From contig CM060732.1 in NCBI GenBank assembly GCA_030704615.1, forward strand, positions 7,686,001 to 7,750,000: DNA of 64,000 nt, read 5' to 3'. The stretch is from Takakia lepidozioides (lineage: Eukaryota > Streptophyta > Takakiopsida > Takakiales > Takakiaceae). Both the position numbers and the translations under genes were made by a program. Within the stretch, counting starts at the first letter, position 1. Every line of letters begins with the position of its first letter. This document shows positions 45,790-55,973 of this stretch, one piece after another. A model generated the notes under the pieces. The model did not search any database. It saw nothing but the letters and a program-made list of their open reading frames with translations, and was not told where the DNA came from.

Positions 45790-45927
45790 CAAGAATTCTC
45801 TACAACGCTCCCGACATCGCAAAAACCGCCGCGGCGGTGGTGTCGCACGAGAAATGGGGCGCGGGGGGGGGGGGGGGGGGGGGGGGGGGGTTGGGCGTCG
45901 CTAACCGGGCCCCCTTTTGTAGTAGTG
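45790..45927. mobile_element. Second CACTA-like end with G-run
   Basis: The minus strand from 45927 reads CACTACTACAAAAGGGGG, and TGCGAC-type inverted motifs (GTCGCAC, GGGCGTCGC) lie just inside, separated by an uninterrupted run of about 26 G (45865-45890). It matches 37139-37158 in sequence type and orientation, so two elements of one family end here, with different spacer sequence. Neither has its left end in the window. Confidence 0.62.
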
Positions 45928-45929
45928 AA

Positions 45930-48760
45930 CACTTGCTTAAGCGGTGGAACGAGATGCCTGCAAGGGAATGGGCGGAATCGGGGCTTACGCCCAGTTCAGG
46001 AGCGACACTTCTGCAGGGTAACAAACCGGGGCAGATGATTAACCTCAGCGACGACGAGCAGGGTGATGACGACGCCGGCCGGTAAGAGCCCCATGGAAGA
46101 CGAGAGGGATCTAGACTCGTCAGCTGACAAGGATGATGAGGAGGGCTCCCCTCAGTTGCAAGGGCAGACCAAGTTTCAAAGAAGAAATAGCGGGGGAGAG
46201 AGGGTGCTAATGAGGGCGGAGGAAGACGACGCCTCCCGAACTCACGAAGTTCGAACCAAACGAAGGCAGGAAGCAATGGCTGCACCCTCCATGAGCTCCC
46301 CACCTACGGAAACGATAGCGCAAACCTTCGAGAAACAGGTGTTAGCGCTAAACTGTATCGAACCCAGCTGGAGGAGTTAGAGTTGGTCAAGGAAGAATTG
46401 AAGAAGTTAGGACAGGACCACCAATGACTGACAAAGAGTTAGCAAATTCACGTGCAAAAGGGCACCAGCGCCCAGCGGAGGCTAGAGAAAGCCAAACTGG
46501 ACTTAGCTGAATCCAGAAGGGCAACGATGCAGACAATTGAGGGACATGAGAGGACAATTAGGGACCAGAAGCAGGAATTAGAGGCGCTCGTATGGGCCCA
46601 ACTATGGGAAAAAGACCAGGCACTGAAGCTAGCAAGGCCACCAACTACGAAGAACGGTATCAGAAGGAGAAGGGACAACGAGAGGATTATGGCGCTAGAG
46701 CGAAGGAGGCATATAGGGCTCTACGATGGTCCAATAACACGGCGGCCATTCTGCAGGTGGATATGGCAAACTGGAGGACCCGCGGATTGTAGGCCATCGA
46801 GTTTTGGGAAGAGCTGGCCATGCACGGGGCCAAGGATATTGTAGGGAAGGTGGCAGAGAAGTACCAGTGGAGAGGTTAAAGATGGAACAACAATTCAAAG
46901 AGTGGGCTAGAACCTACCTGGAGTCAATCACCTCGGAAGCTCAGGCGTATAAACTCACCCTAGAAGGGCTCTACGAGGAGCTGGGGATAAGCATGGAGGA
47001 CGTCTTCTCTCCGACGGACGAGGAACTTTGCCAGAGAAGGTTGGGGTCATCCACTAACAAGAAAAGAAGGCTAAGGAGCTAACCCGCGATGTGGAGGAGT
47101 TCGCAAAGCAATGGGTACCACCCTCCATCGAGGGAGAAACAACGGGGGGGGACCCAAACGGTCTTAGTTCCACGGTACCCCTCGTGTGAGACACCTGAAG
47201 GGGAGGAGCTCGTTACCATCCCGAGCAGCGGATGGCGATGGACGTGGAAACCAGGGGACTCCTATTCCCAGCCATATGAGAAAGAGCTGAAGCGGACGTA
47301 CTAATGTGGGAAAACGAACCAAACGAGGGGACGGGCCAGGTGGCCGCTGGCGCTGTCATGCAGGAGGTGTCCATGCAAGAACACCCGAAGAGGGTTTGGG
47401 AACTATCTAGCGACGAGGAGGACAAGGGGGAAGAGGGGGACACACGGATAAATATTCCCGAACGCTTGCAGACAGCTACAGAGGGCCAGGAGGTTCCGAC
47501 AAGGGCCAAGGGCCTAGAGGAAAATGAAGGCAGTGAAGGGCAGCTGTCATTAGAAGGAGCAAAGGCAGCAGAACCAAGTGTTCCCCAGGATACCGTTGGG
47601 GGCTCAGAAAGGCAGGAGGTGGCAGCAACATTCCCCAGAGGCCCCCCCCCTTGTCGAGGACACGCTGCAATTGGGGTCGCTACCACTGATGGCAACGACC
47701 AACGCCATTCCCCCAGCCGCCACGCCACGGGAGGAGGAAGGGGAAGGAGTTGCACATGGGATATCCCTGAAGGGGCTTAAGGCCAGGCAGAAAATCCGCA
47801 CATGAAATAACGAGCTCAAGACGATGGACGCAACGGCGCCACAAGGAGGGGTCATCCCACCCGAAATTGGCAACCACTCTAGCGCAAGGTAGGGAGAAAC
47901 CGTCGTTGGAGGGGCACACACGAGCACCATCTGAGGTACCCCCTCCCCCTTCCTCCTTCATAGACCTCATTGACACAATGGTGTTGCCATCTGACGCCTT
48001 CCCCACCTACTTGTCCCCCAATTATTACCTGCTGGCGTTGGAGACCCAGCTAAAAATCCCCCCACAACGAGAAGAGTGGACTGCGGAATTCTTCAACAAG
48101 TACTGGCGCAATACCAGGGGCACCCTACGAGACCTAACGGGCTTTAGGTTCACGAAAAGCAACATTCTCTTAAAGGAGCCAGCTGAGTATGTAAAGGTCA
48201 ATATCAGCACGGGATGCATCGAGCATTACACCTTGCGTTTCTACTGCTTAATGGAGATAAGACACGAGCAGCTACAAAAATTTGCTGTAGGACAGCCCAC
48301 TCCTCTTCCCATAAGACTGACACCGCCACATGAGGGCAATCGCAACATACGTGTCAAGCTACTCATGGAATATATATATATATATATATATGAAGCCTCC
48401 CGAAGAGAGCGTAACTTATGGTGTCACTTGACCCCGAAGGGCTACTGCCTTCCAGCAAGAAGGTGGACACCTTACTACTCATGGACCTAGTGTGGGAACC
48501 CATCTACACTAAAGCCATAGAGGACTCAGGAGTTGAGGGACTCGCTCAACGATGAAAGGCTGTTCCAACGGGGGAAAGGCTATCTGATCCGACGGCTCAG
48601 AACCCCATACATGAGGTCCCTACCGGTGAACATGGCGCTCCTTGGAGGAACGGAGACTTCGTTCAATGGGACAAGATGCCGGGTCAAGAGAATGGTAAGG
48701 CAGGTAATGACGGCAAATCCCCGAACTTCGTTCCGATAGAGGATTCAACTGGCCTTACCC
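45930..48760 (+). pseudogene. Unrecognised coiled-coil ORF, fragmented
   Basis: Plus-strand codons in several frames: an acidic start near 46036 (NLSDDEQGDDD), a Glu/Lys/Gln-rich coiled coil across 46380-46790 (LEKAKLDLAESRRATMQTI; ATNYEERYQKEKGQREDY), EFWEELAMHGAKDIVGKVAEKYQW, MEQQFKEWARTYLESITSE (46879-47082), then an acidic linker (47304-47780) and a more ordered part at 47867-48490 (EFFNKYWRNTRGTLRDLTG … CIEHYTLRFYCLMEIRHEQLQKF). Repeated frame changes show decay. No family recognised; because the coding style resembles retroelement gag proteins I lean to a mobile origin. Confidence 0.4.
48369..48391. repeat. (TA)n microsatellite
   Basis: Eleven to twelve TA dinucleotides in the unrecognised ORF region; the frame runs into IYIYIYI and then breaks. 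Confidence 0.85.
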
Positions 48761-48818
48761 TCGAAACTTTGTCGTCACGCTGTGAAGCGATACCAGCCAT
48801 ATTATTGGACGAGGACCC

Positions 48819-49920
48819 TGCCAATGTTGCTGTGGGTTGCCTCCAACATCTTGGTAGCGGCCAACTTCATATCCGCCTCCGACATGATGTCTGCTGCAGG
48901 GGGGTTCTCCGGCAGCCCACGCGGACCACCAAATCCAGCCTGTATGCTCCGGGTTTGGGGCCTAGGGATCTCCTGGTTAGAAAGCCCTCTCGTCGTCCTC
49001 AACTTCGTCAATCACCAACGGAAGCACCTCGTGCCCTCTCCCCGTCTCTACTGCGTCTTCACCTCCACCTCCCACATTCTGTGGTCTTTGTGGTGTTCTA
49101 TCCCCTCCCCCAGTCTCCACCGTATGGGTAATTGCGGGGGCTGCTCCCACCTGCGATGGTGTAACCGGCAAGGATGCAGCCGGTGTGTTACTGCCTGTTT
49201 CTGCTGTCCTAGAGGGATCCACCGTTTCAGTGCGTCCCTCGCTTATATGGGCATCTGTCATCTCCACATCCTTGGCCTCTTCAGTGGCCTTTTCTCTTGC
49301 CTCATGGCTGGCCTTCTGTCTCGCCTGTTCTTTTGCCTCTCTTTTGCCCTCTCACGGGCCTTGTGTTTCTTACTAGGCGTAGCAGCAGGGGAGGCCTCCA
49401 GGACGACCACCTTTGATCGCGGGGAACTGACAATCTCATGCGCCTTGGTGGGTGTTCTGTTCAGACCCCCCTCGGCAGCTTGTGATGGCTCTCTCGCCGG
49501 GGATTGCATGTGCTTGGCTTTCTTCTTCCTCTTTGCGTGGGCGGGCCCTCCTGCATGTGCATCAGCTTCCTAGATTGGTGGATTTGTTGTCCTCATGCGA
49601 CGCCCTGCACCTACCATGCCGGCTGCACCAACCTCCCGAAAGCCTATTTGGGCGCACTCCCGTTCCAGGGCCTCCCGTCCACCAACAAAAGGAGCAACTT
49701 CCTGTGAGCCCTCCCGCCCCGCTTTGGCTCCCCGAATATGCAAAGCACGTGGTCGACAGACTGCTGCCGATGACTGTCGGACTGCTCTTGATGAGTAGCC
49801 ACTTTTGGAGTGAGTGCACGAGGAGTGGGAGCTGTCGACGATACCACCACCGTGTCGAGCTTGTCTTCACTCTGTCATCCCCAACAAGAGCGTCACCATG
49901 TCCCAAAAATGAGGTAGTCG
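48819..49920 (-). pseudogene. Inverted copy of the copy-A N-terminal segment
   Basis: Plus-strand bases 48819-49920 align directly with 37609-38700 (for example GACCCTGCCAATGTTGCTGT at both starts), about 90% identical by eye over 1.1 kb. Its coding sense is minus: fragments 49850-49644, 49509-49258, 49267-48977 and 49011-48802 match the low-complexity and MSEADMKLA… parts of copy A. The ParB-like exon that should follow on the minus strand is instead on the plus strand at 49981 onward, so this 5' block has been inverted relative to its own gene. The breakpoint lies in 49920-49985. Confidence 0.7.
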
Positions 49921-49984
49921 TGAGAGACAGAGTGGGGAGTGGCATGGAACAACCATGAGAGCAAAACGAATTACTCTGTCGCTT

Positions 49985-51621
49985 GGTATCATTGCAGGTG
50001 GTGAGACCTGCCCTCCCAGGCGATATCGACAAGCTGAAATTCTCTTTCCGGGAGGGATATTGAATGGGGTCTGCCGCGTTTTATGTTTCCATTGAGAACG
50101 ACCACGGAGCTTCTCGTGCCCACACTTCCGATGAGGTGGACAAATGGGGTCCCCATTGGCAAAGGCGAAATGAGGAGTTCGAGAGATTGACTGCTACTGA
50201 TCCTCTTTTCCACCACTTGTCCGGGAAGATGTTTTACATGTGGGACAACAACTATCGCCTCCTGGCATGGATGGAGCACATAGCCCAAGCCCACCCCAAC
50301 GACCTGGATTGGCATTACGCCATGGGGTGTGTTGTGCTGAAGGTTGCGGGGCCAAAGGATTGCAGTCTTCTCAAAGCTGCAATGGCAGACATCAACTCGT
50401 AAGTTACAATGCCTCTTGCTCTAGAACTTTGAATTTGAAACACTCATTTCATTGTCAATCGTCATATTTGTTGCAAATTCTCATTTCAGTATCGTTTAAT
50501 GGAAATGTGGCATTGCAGGGTGACTGAGAATGCCTTCATTGCCACCAACTTGTCCCACATGCTCTTCCGAGTGAAGAATGTCGGGAAGCAGGGGGTGCAA
50601 GAGTTTGCCAATTCGCTCAGTGCCGACCTACTGCGCAAGTCGGAGGCAAAGGTAGACAGAACCTGGTATAGGCTGAGCATGGACGCCATGGTGGACTACA
50701 TATTTTGGGTGCAGCTCCCAACTCTTTTGTTGACCTAATCTGTCTTTGCTCCCCCAATAGAAAAAAAAGTGTGGACCAAGATTTCTAATCTTATGTGCAC
50801 ATTGTTGACTTACGAAAACTGAGCAGGATTTGGCACATGCGCGGAGGTTCTACATGAAGTCAGAGGAGAAGAAACTAACCCTCCTGGCATTGGAATTGTA
50901 TCTCAAAGCTGCGGAGGCGAAGGCTCACGTCAAGTACAGGTCGCGGATGATGAAGTACGTGGCCATTGCTGATCCCACCCTTGGTGCCGACTTTCTGGTG
51001 GAGGTGGGGAAGCACTACTCCCACGCTCTTAAGCCCACGATGACACTGGAAAAGCTGCATCGTCTAGCCACAGCCTGTGTGGATGCAACAAAGAAGGTTA
51101 TACATTCTTAACCAAATTCTCTTGTGGCAACAATTCGTTTTTGTGGTGTCTTGCGCTTACTAATATGCACGGTGGTTGGACACACCCGGTGGCTCCAAAT
51201 CTGGAATGGGTCCCAGAGTACAAGAGACATGTGGAGCTTCCCAAAACCCGACAAACTGTCTGACCCCACATTCGACATGTGGATGAACCGCATGACATGG
51301 TGGTTTCAGGTACTTTCCCACGCTTCATTTGGAGCTTCTATTCTTGTATCGGGTGGATTTCTTGTATTTCTTGAGGAATGCGGTCTGATGGAGAATCTCC
51401 ACAGGTGACGACGAATGTGCAAGAGCAGCTTAACACCCAAGCACATCAGTTCAAGCTGGAGATTTCAGGAGAAGCAGAGAGCCTACGCGACTATGTGACG
51501 AGGTACTTTCTGCTCTACAAAACCGACCTGTTCTTTCGAGAGATACTGCATGCCCGCCGGAGTCACGAGTTCACCGACCAGCCGAACGCGGACAAAGCGG
51601 CAATGCGCCTTCTGTACAGGT
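49985..51621 (+). pseudogene. ParB/Srx-like gene family, copy B (exons 2-6)
   Basis: Plus strand. The exon 49985-50398 has VVRPALPGDIDKLKFSF … ENDHGASRAH … FYMWDNNYRLLAWMEH (50231-50272). The ParB-like signature is weakened, with DNNYR instead of DGNHR. Donor GTAAGT follows at 50399 and acceptor CATTGCAG at 50511-50518; the next exon is TENAFIATNLSHMLFRVKN … TWYRLSMDAMVDYIFWV. Further exons: AHARRFYMKSEEKKLTLLALELYL to DATKK (50830-51097), TRWLQIWNGSQSTRDMWSF to MTWWFQ (51187-51308) and VTTNVQEQLNTQ to RLLYR (51407-51620). The acceptor expected before TRWLQ is not a normal AG. The gene is cut by a satellite at 51.72 kb. Confidence 0.6.
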
Positions 51622-51714
51622 AAATATGCGGTGCTCCTCTTTGATCTGTGGCCATTGTAGTCCCTAGAGTTCATGGATGTAAAACGGCTTGTGTGGGGCA
51701 TGACAATTGGTTGT

Positions 51715-52600
51715 CAAGAAATGGCTAAGTCTCTGGGGTTACTTGCCCCGAGACAGGGAAAATGACGCTGAATTTCCAGTCTCGGTGGAAGCCACCCTGG
51801 GGACTAGCCATTTGGAAGGCCCGAATCTGGAGATTCGGCGCCATTTTCCCAGCTTGTGAGGGCCCAGAATGGTTGTCCAATGAGGTGCTCGCCACGACAC
51901 GGGAAAAATGGCGCCGAATTTGCAGTTTAGGTGCCATCCACCCTGGGGACTTAGCCATTTCTTGCCCCCGCAACTCGAAATTCGGCGCCATTTTCTCCCA
52001 GTTTGGCCCAAAAATGGCTAAGTCCCAGAAGGGGCTGGCCCCCAGCCTGGAAAAATGGCGCCGAATTTGCAGTTTAGGCGCCATCCACCCTGGGGACTTA
52101 GCCATTTCTTGCCCCCGCAACTCGAAATTCGGCGCCATTTTCTCACAGTTTGGCCCAAAAATGGCTAAGTCCCTGAAGGGGCTGGCCCCCAGCCTGGAAA
52201 AATGGCGCCGAATTTCCAGTATCGGTGCCAGCCACCCTAGGGACTTAGCCATTTCCGGGGCCCGGAACTAGAAATTCGGCGCCATTTTTCCAGGTTGGGT
52301 CCGAAAGTGGCCAAGTCCCAGAAGGGGTGGCCACCAACCTGGAAAAATGGCACCGAATTTCCAGTATCGGTGCCAGCCACCTCCGGGACTTAGCCATTTT
52401 CGGGGCACGGAACTGGAAATTTGGCACCATTTTTCCAAGTTGGGTCCGAAAGTGGCTGTCCCAGAAAGGGCTGGGCCCCAACCTGGAAAAATGGCGCCGA
52501 ATTTCCAGTTTCGGTGCCAGCCACCCCAAGGACAGCCATTTCTGGGGCCCGAAAGTGGAAATTCGGCGCCATTTTTCTAGGTTGGGCCCCAAAACCTAAG
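51715..52600. repeat. 145-bp satellite with internal GGCGCCGAATTT inverted repeats
   Basis: Five to six units of about 145-147 bp, marked by ATGGCTAAGTCCCAGAAGG at 52014, 52161, and variants near 52307 and 52452. Each unit holds GGAAAAATGGCGCCGAATTT and, facing it, AAATTCGGCGCCATTTTTCC, so a unit can fold into a long hairpin. Open frames on both strands (for example 51725-52252 minus) come from the repeat. Low-complexity G/T-rich sequence follows to 53040. Confidence 0.9.
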
Positions 52601-53118
52601 TGCAGTCCTTTTATACTATGCTTGAAAGAGCCGTTTACAGCCTACGGTTGTTAATGACCGTTGCCTAACTGCCTACGCAACCTAAAAGGTTTACCAAAAA
52701 AGTGGCTTGTGGTAGTGGCTCGTGATCGTGGTCGTGGTCGTGGTCGTGTGCCTTAGTGGTACACGGCCCACAGTCCCTCACTACTCTACAAGTAAAGCCT
52801 ATACTGTGGCCGTGTGATATCATGGTTCACGGCCCACGGCTGCTACACTACCCACTACTGCTCCACGTGGTAGTGTGGCCCGTCCTCTGCTACTGCTAAG
52901 TGCCGAGCACTTAGCCATTTCTACCTCGTAACCAGGTAGTGTGAAGTAAATCACTACCGGCCGTTAACCCGTTGTGGCTCAAGCTGCCCTGCCCTCGTGG
53001 TACTGGCACTTAGCCGTTATCATTTATCCTCCCCCTCCTTTGAGTTTGTGTCCGCACAATTTCGTTAGTGCCTGTATTTGCCCTGTCTCTTCTAGGGAAT
53101 GTAGGGTGATGGCATGCC

Positions 53119-54114
53119 CTACTGTTGGCTTGTCTGCTGGTTGAGGATTGCTTCCCATGTTGGTGATTGATTTGGTGGCAACTTCTTGTTCCTGTTGTCG
53201 TCGTTGTCTGGTGCCTCCTTTGGTTCATGTATGGGCCAGCTTTCGTCCTCTGGATGTTCTGACTTCCTGTCCTTGCGTATAGTGTCGATCTTGGTGGTCA
53301 GGATCTCGCGGTATGTGAGGAGTTCCTCAGGTTTGTCCAAGGTACAATGTTTTTTGGTTGCCCTGCTGCCCATTAACCAGTTCACGGCTTGGTTCCCTGT
53401 CTCCTTGAAGGGGTGGTCTCTATCCAGACCAATGGTGAAAAGTGTTCCTTTGCCTGACGACATGCCTCAGCATAAAGTGGTCGGTCAACATATGAAGAGG
53501 TGCCAGATACTATCTCTCGTGGCTGGAATTTAGGCAATTCCCAGTGTGTATCTTTGTCAATGCTCTCGTATTCCTGCCAACTTGCCCGCATTGTGGTGAA
53601 CATCTTGTACAGGTAACTGCCTATGTAAAAGCTTGGGCAGCTCCACGTCGACTGCCGGGGTGGGGTTGATCTTCAATTGCCGTCGAATTCTGGCCGTCAC
53701 TCCTATTTTCGCATAACAAAAATTGGTGCGGCCGTCAGAACTGGCCGTCGTAGGTACAATGGAGGTTCCGGACATGGAGCTGTCATGCAGGGGAACACGA
53801 GGCTTCGAGAAGTTATCACGGTCTGCCCTGTGGGAATCTGAATCCGAACCAGGTGGAGTGTTCAATTTCCTCTTACAGGAGCCGAATCTCTCCTCCCCTT
53901 CAAGATGTGGAACTCTAGAAACAAGTGGCGTTCCCTGGGCATACATGCTCACCGCCCGTGCTATCTTGATTGGATCCCCAGATCTGTTTGCAGCACGCAA
54001 CATCAACTCCCATTTGTCCGGACCCTTGCCACCAACCCCACCTCGTAAGAAATCACGGTATCGGGTTTGTTGTTGCAAGGCACGTATCAAATCATCTGTT
54101 GTTGCCACATACAA
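53119..54114 (-). pseudogene. Unrecognised ORF; 5' part duplicates 40.25-40.61 kb
   Basis: Minus-strand fragments: 54114-53557 (ATTDDLIRALQQQTRYRDFL …), then 53603-53382 (YESIDKDTHWELPKFQPREIV … DRPLYAEACRQ) and 53463-53119 (GTLFTIGLDRDHPFKETGNQAVNWLMG … ATKKHCTLDKP). The first 350 bp are nearly identical to 40255-40612, while the rest differs, so two different continuations follow one shared 5' segment. No domain recognised. It ends by a small Cys/His-poor, Gln/Asn-rich tail. Confidence 0.4.
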
Positions 54115-54169
54115 AACGAATTATAAACATGTATTGAAAAAGGCAAGTGAGTACAGGCTCGGCCTTACC

Positions 54170-55006
54170 GCATACATGTACTCCAGAAACGCCTCTTGAG
54201 TCAAAGAATACCAAGTGCCTGCAGCTCTTCCTGTTTCGCACTTCTTGATTATATCCAGGTGGAGTACTGTGCGAAAATCATCCAGCTTCATCAAACCAAT
54301 CCTCTAAATTCGGAACAGTGTGTGGACAAGGCTTGTTGTCACATGCGATTTCTCTGTCGATCTGCAAAAAGATTGGAAAGAATGCATTGGTAAACATCGT
54401 TTTCTGGTAAGATCAACAAGACATTGGAGAGGCAGTGGAGTCTCTAGGATGACTTACTTGTTGACGTCGTGCATAGCTGTAAGTAGCCTAGCGATGTCGT
54501 TTCCAGGATCCAGAACCATTGCCTCTACAGCAACATCTTTGTCTTTGTCTTTTGAATGATGTTTCTGAATGTATCCCATCCATGCCAGCAATCGGTGGTT
54601 GTCGTCCCAGACGTAGAACATGTGGTTGCAGAATTGCTAGGTGTTTCTTCCCATCATGAGGCCCAGCTCGAACTCCTCATTAACATCCTTCCAGCACTCA
54701 TCCCAGGTATCTGTGATCTCAGGAGACACTAATGTGCTTTTCCTATTAGTATCAATCAGTGACATATAAAAAACTTGTGCACCAAGTCTGTATCCATGCA
54801 CGAAATCAGTTTCCAATTTTGTAATGTCATGGGAAAGAGGAGGATGCACTACCGGCATAGATATCATCCGACATAGTGAGATATCCAGACGCCCTCCAGA
54901 GACGAGCATGTCCCTAATAACCTCCTGAGAGTTTACCTTCTGGTATGACATGAGTTCTTTCACCTTCCAAGGAGGCTCTTGACAATGGATTCGCAATTGT
55001 TCTGGA
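54170..55006 (-). pseudogene. ParB/Srx-like gene family, copy C
   Basis: Minus strand. Exon 54996-54458 reads KVKELMSYQKVNSQEVIRDM … RMISMPVVHPPLSHDITKLETDFVHGYRLG … YMSLID … WDECWKDVNEEFELG, a stop (TAG near 54637), then FYVWDDNHRLLAWMGY (54622-54578) and DPGNDIARLLTAMHDV. A GTAAGT donor follows at 54452-54457. The next exon (about 54380-54170) has KSHVTTSLVHTLFRIQ … GTWYSLTQEAFLEYMYAV, equivalent to the second exon of copy B. It preserves the P-[I/V]-x-P … S/D-F-x-x-G-Y-R block and DNHR. It is a more diverged family member than A and B. Confidence 0.55.
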
Positions 55007-55013
55007 ACATGTC

Positions 55014-55970
55014 TTGGCTACCCGGTTTGAGCTTCAGAATGGCTCCATCTTCTTGGAGAAAGAGGTGTACGATTTGGACGGGAAGTTGTTGAAATACTCT
55101 TTCCAAAACCCTGATGAGACGGCTCATGTCAGCCAGTGGAGAGTGCGCCTTGGTAGATACAGAGTACTTGGAGAGCCTCGGCGAAAGTCCCTTGGATCAT
55201 ATGTGACGCCCGGGACTGTTGCTTCAGTCGTTGAAGACAAGAGGGAGGTGGTGGTGAAAAAAGAACAGACGTCCTCCACTCCAATCGTTGAGTTTTCGGA
55301 TTTGTCCGATGATGACATAAGTGAAATTCCATATCCAGTCCTTCCTACTGTAGTTGTGGAAGCGGATGAAGAAGAGATTTGTAGTGTCATTCCAAAACTA
55401 CGGGCGATGGGAGGAATGGCAGGTTTCAAAAGTTAGTTGCGAGGAATTGATTGGGAATCTTTGAAGCAGGTGCCTGTGAAGTTCCTGCCAGAGACTTTTG
55501 ATGGGGATATCCTATTCGAACTGCCTCCTCCTCCGCGAGTTGGAGGTATAACAATCATGATGCACGGAATGGACAAGAAACACGACGGGCACCCATGGTG
55601 CAGAACAAAAACATCCAATATTCAAAATGATGACAAGTTTGTTTTCAGGAGAACAGTTTGCAATGCACACCTTAGGTGTGATAATTTGAATTGCAGACAC
55701 TTTCTTCAGTTTGGGGTTCATAATCAAAGCGAGTGGGAGGGTCTCGCGGAATTTAAGCCTGGGACTGCTCCTCCACCGGCAAACACTTTCGTTTGTAAAT
55801 TCTGCAAACTTGTACCATCTTGCCTGGCGCTGTGCGGAGCAAGAATGTACTATGTTGTCCACCATTTGAAAACAATGACAAGAGCTTGTGTGCATTTCGG
55901 TTTCCATAACCATCTTGTCTCGAAGGGGGATTACAAGGAGAATGTTGAGACAGTTTCATCCCTACTTTGA
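55014..55970 (+). pseudogene. Chimeric gypsy RT-MULE N-terminus
   Basis: One frame starts with FLEKEVYDLDGKLLKYSF, continues with RYRVLGEPRRKSLGSYVTPGTVASVVEDKRE, which equals the gypsy RT connection at 43.8-43.7 kb, and passes directly into KKEQTSSTPIVEFSD, which equals the MULE N-terminus at 42.48 kb. A stop at 55435 is followed by the same frame with the MULE Cys/His region (HPWCRTK … CRHF … CKFCKL), ending at 55970. This copy is opposite in orientation to 40.8-43.8 kb and lacks the gypsy RNase H and integrase in between. Confidence 0.7.
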
Positions 55971-55973
55971 TGA

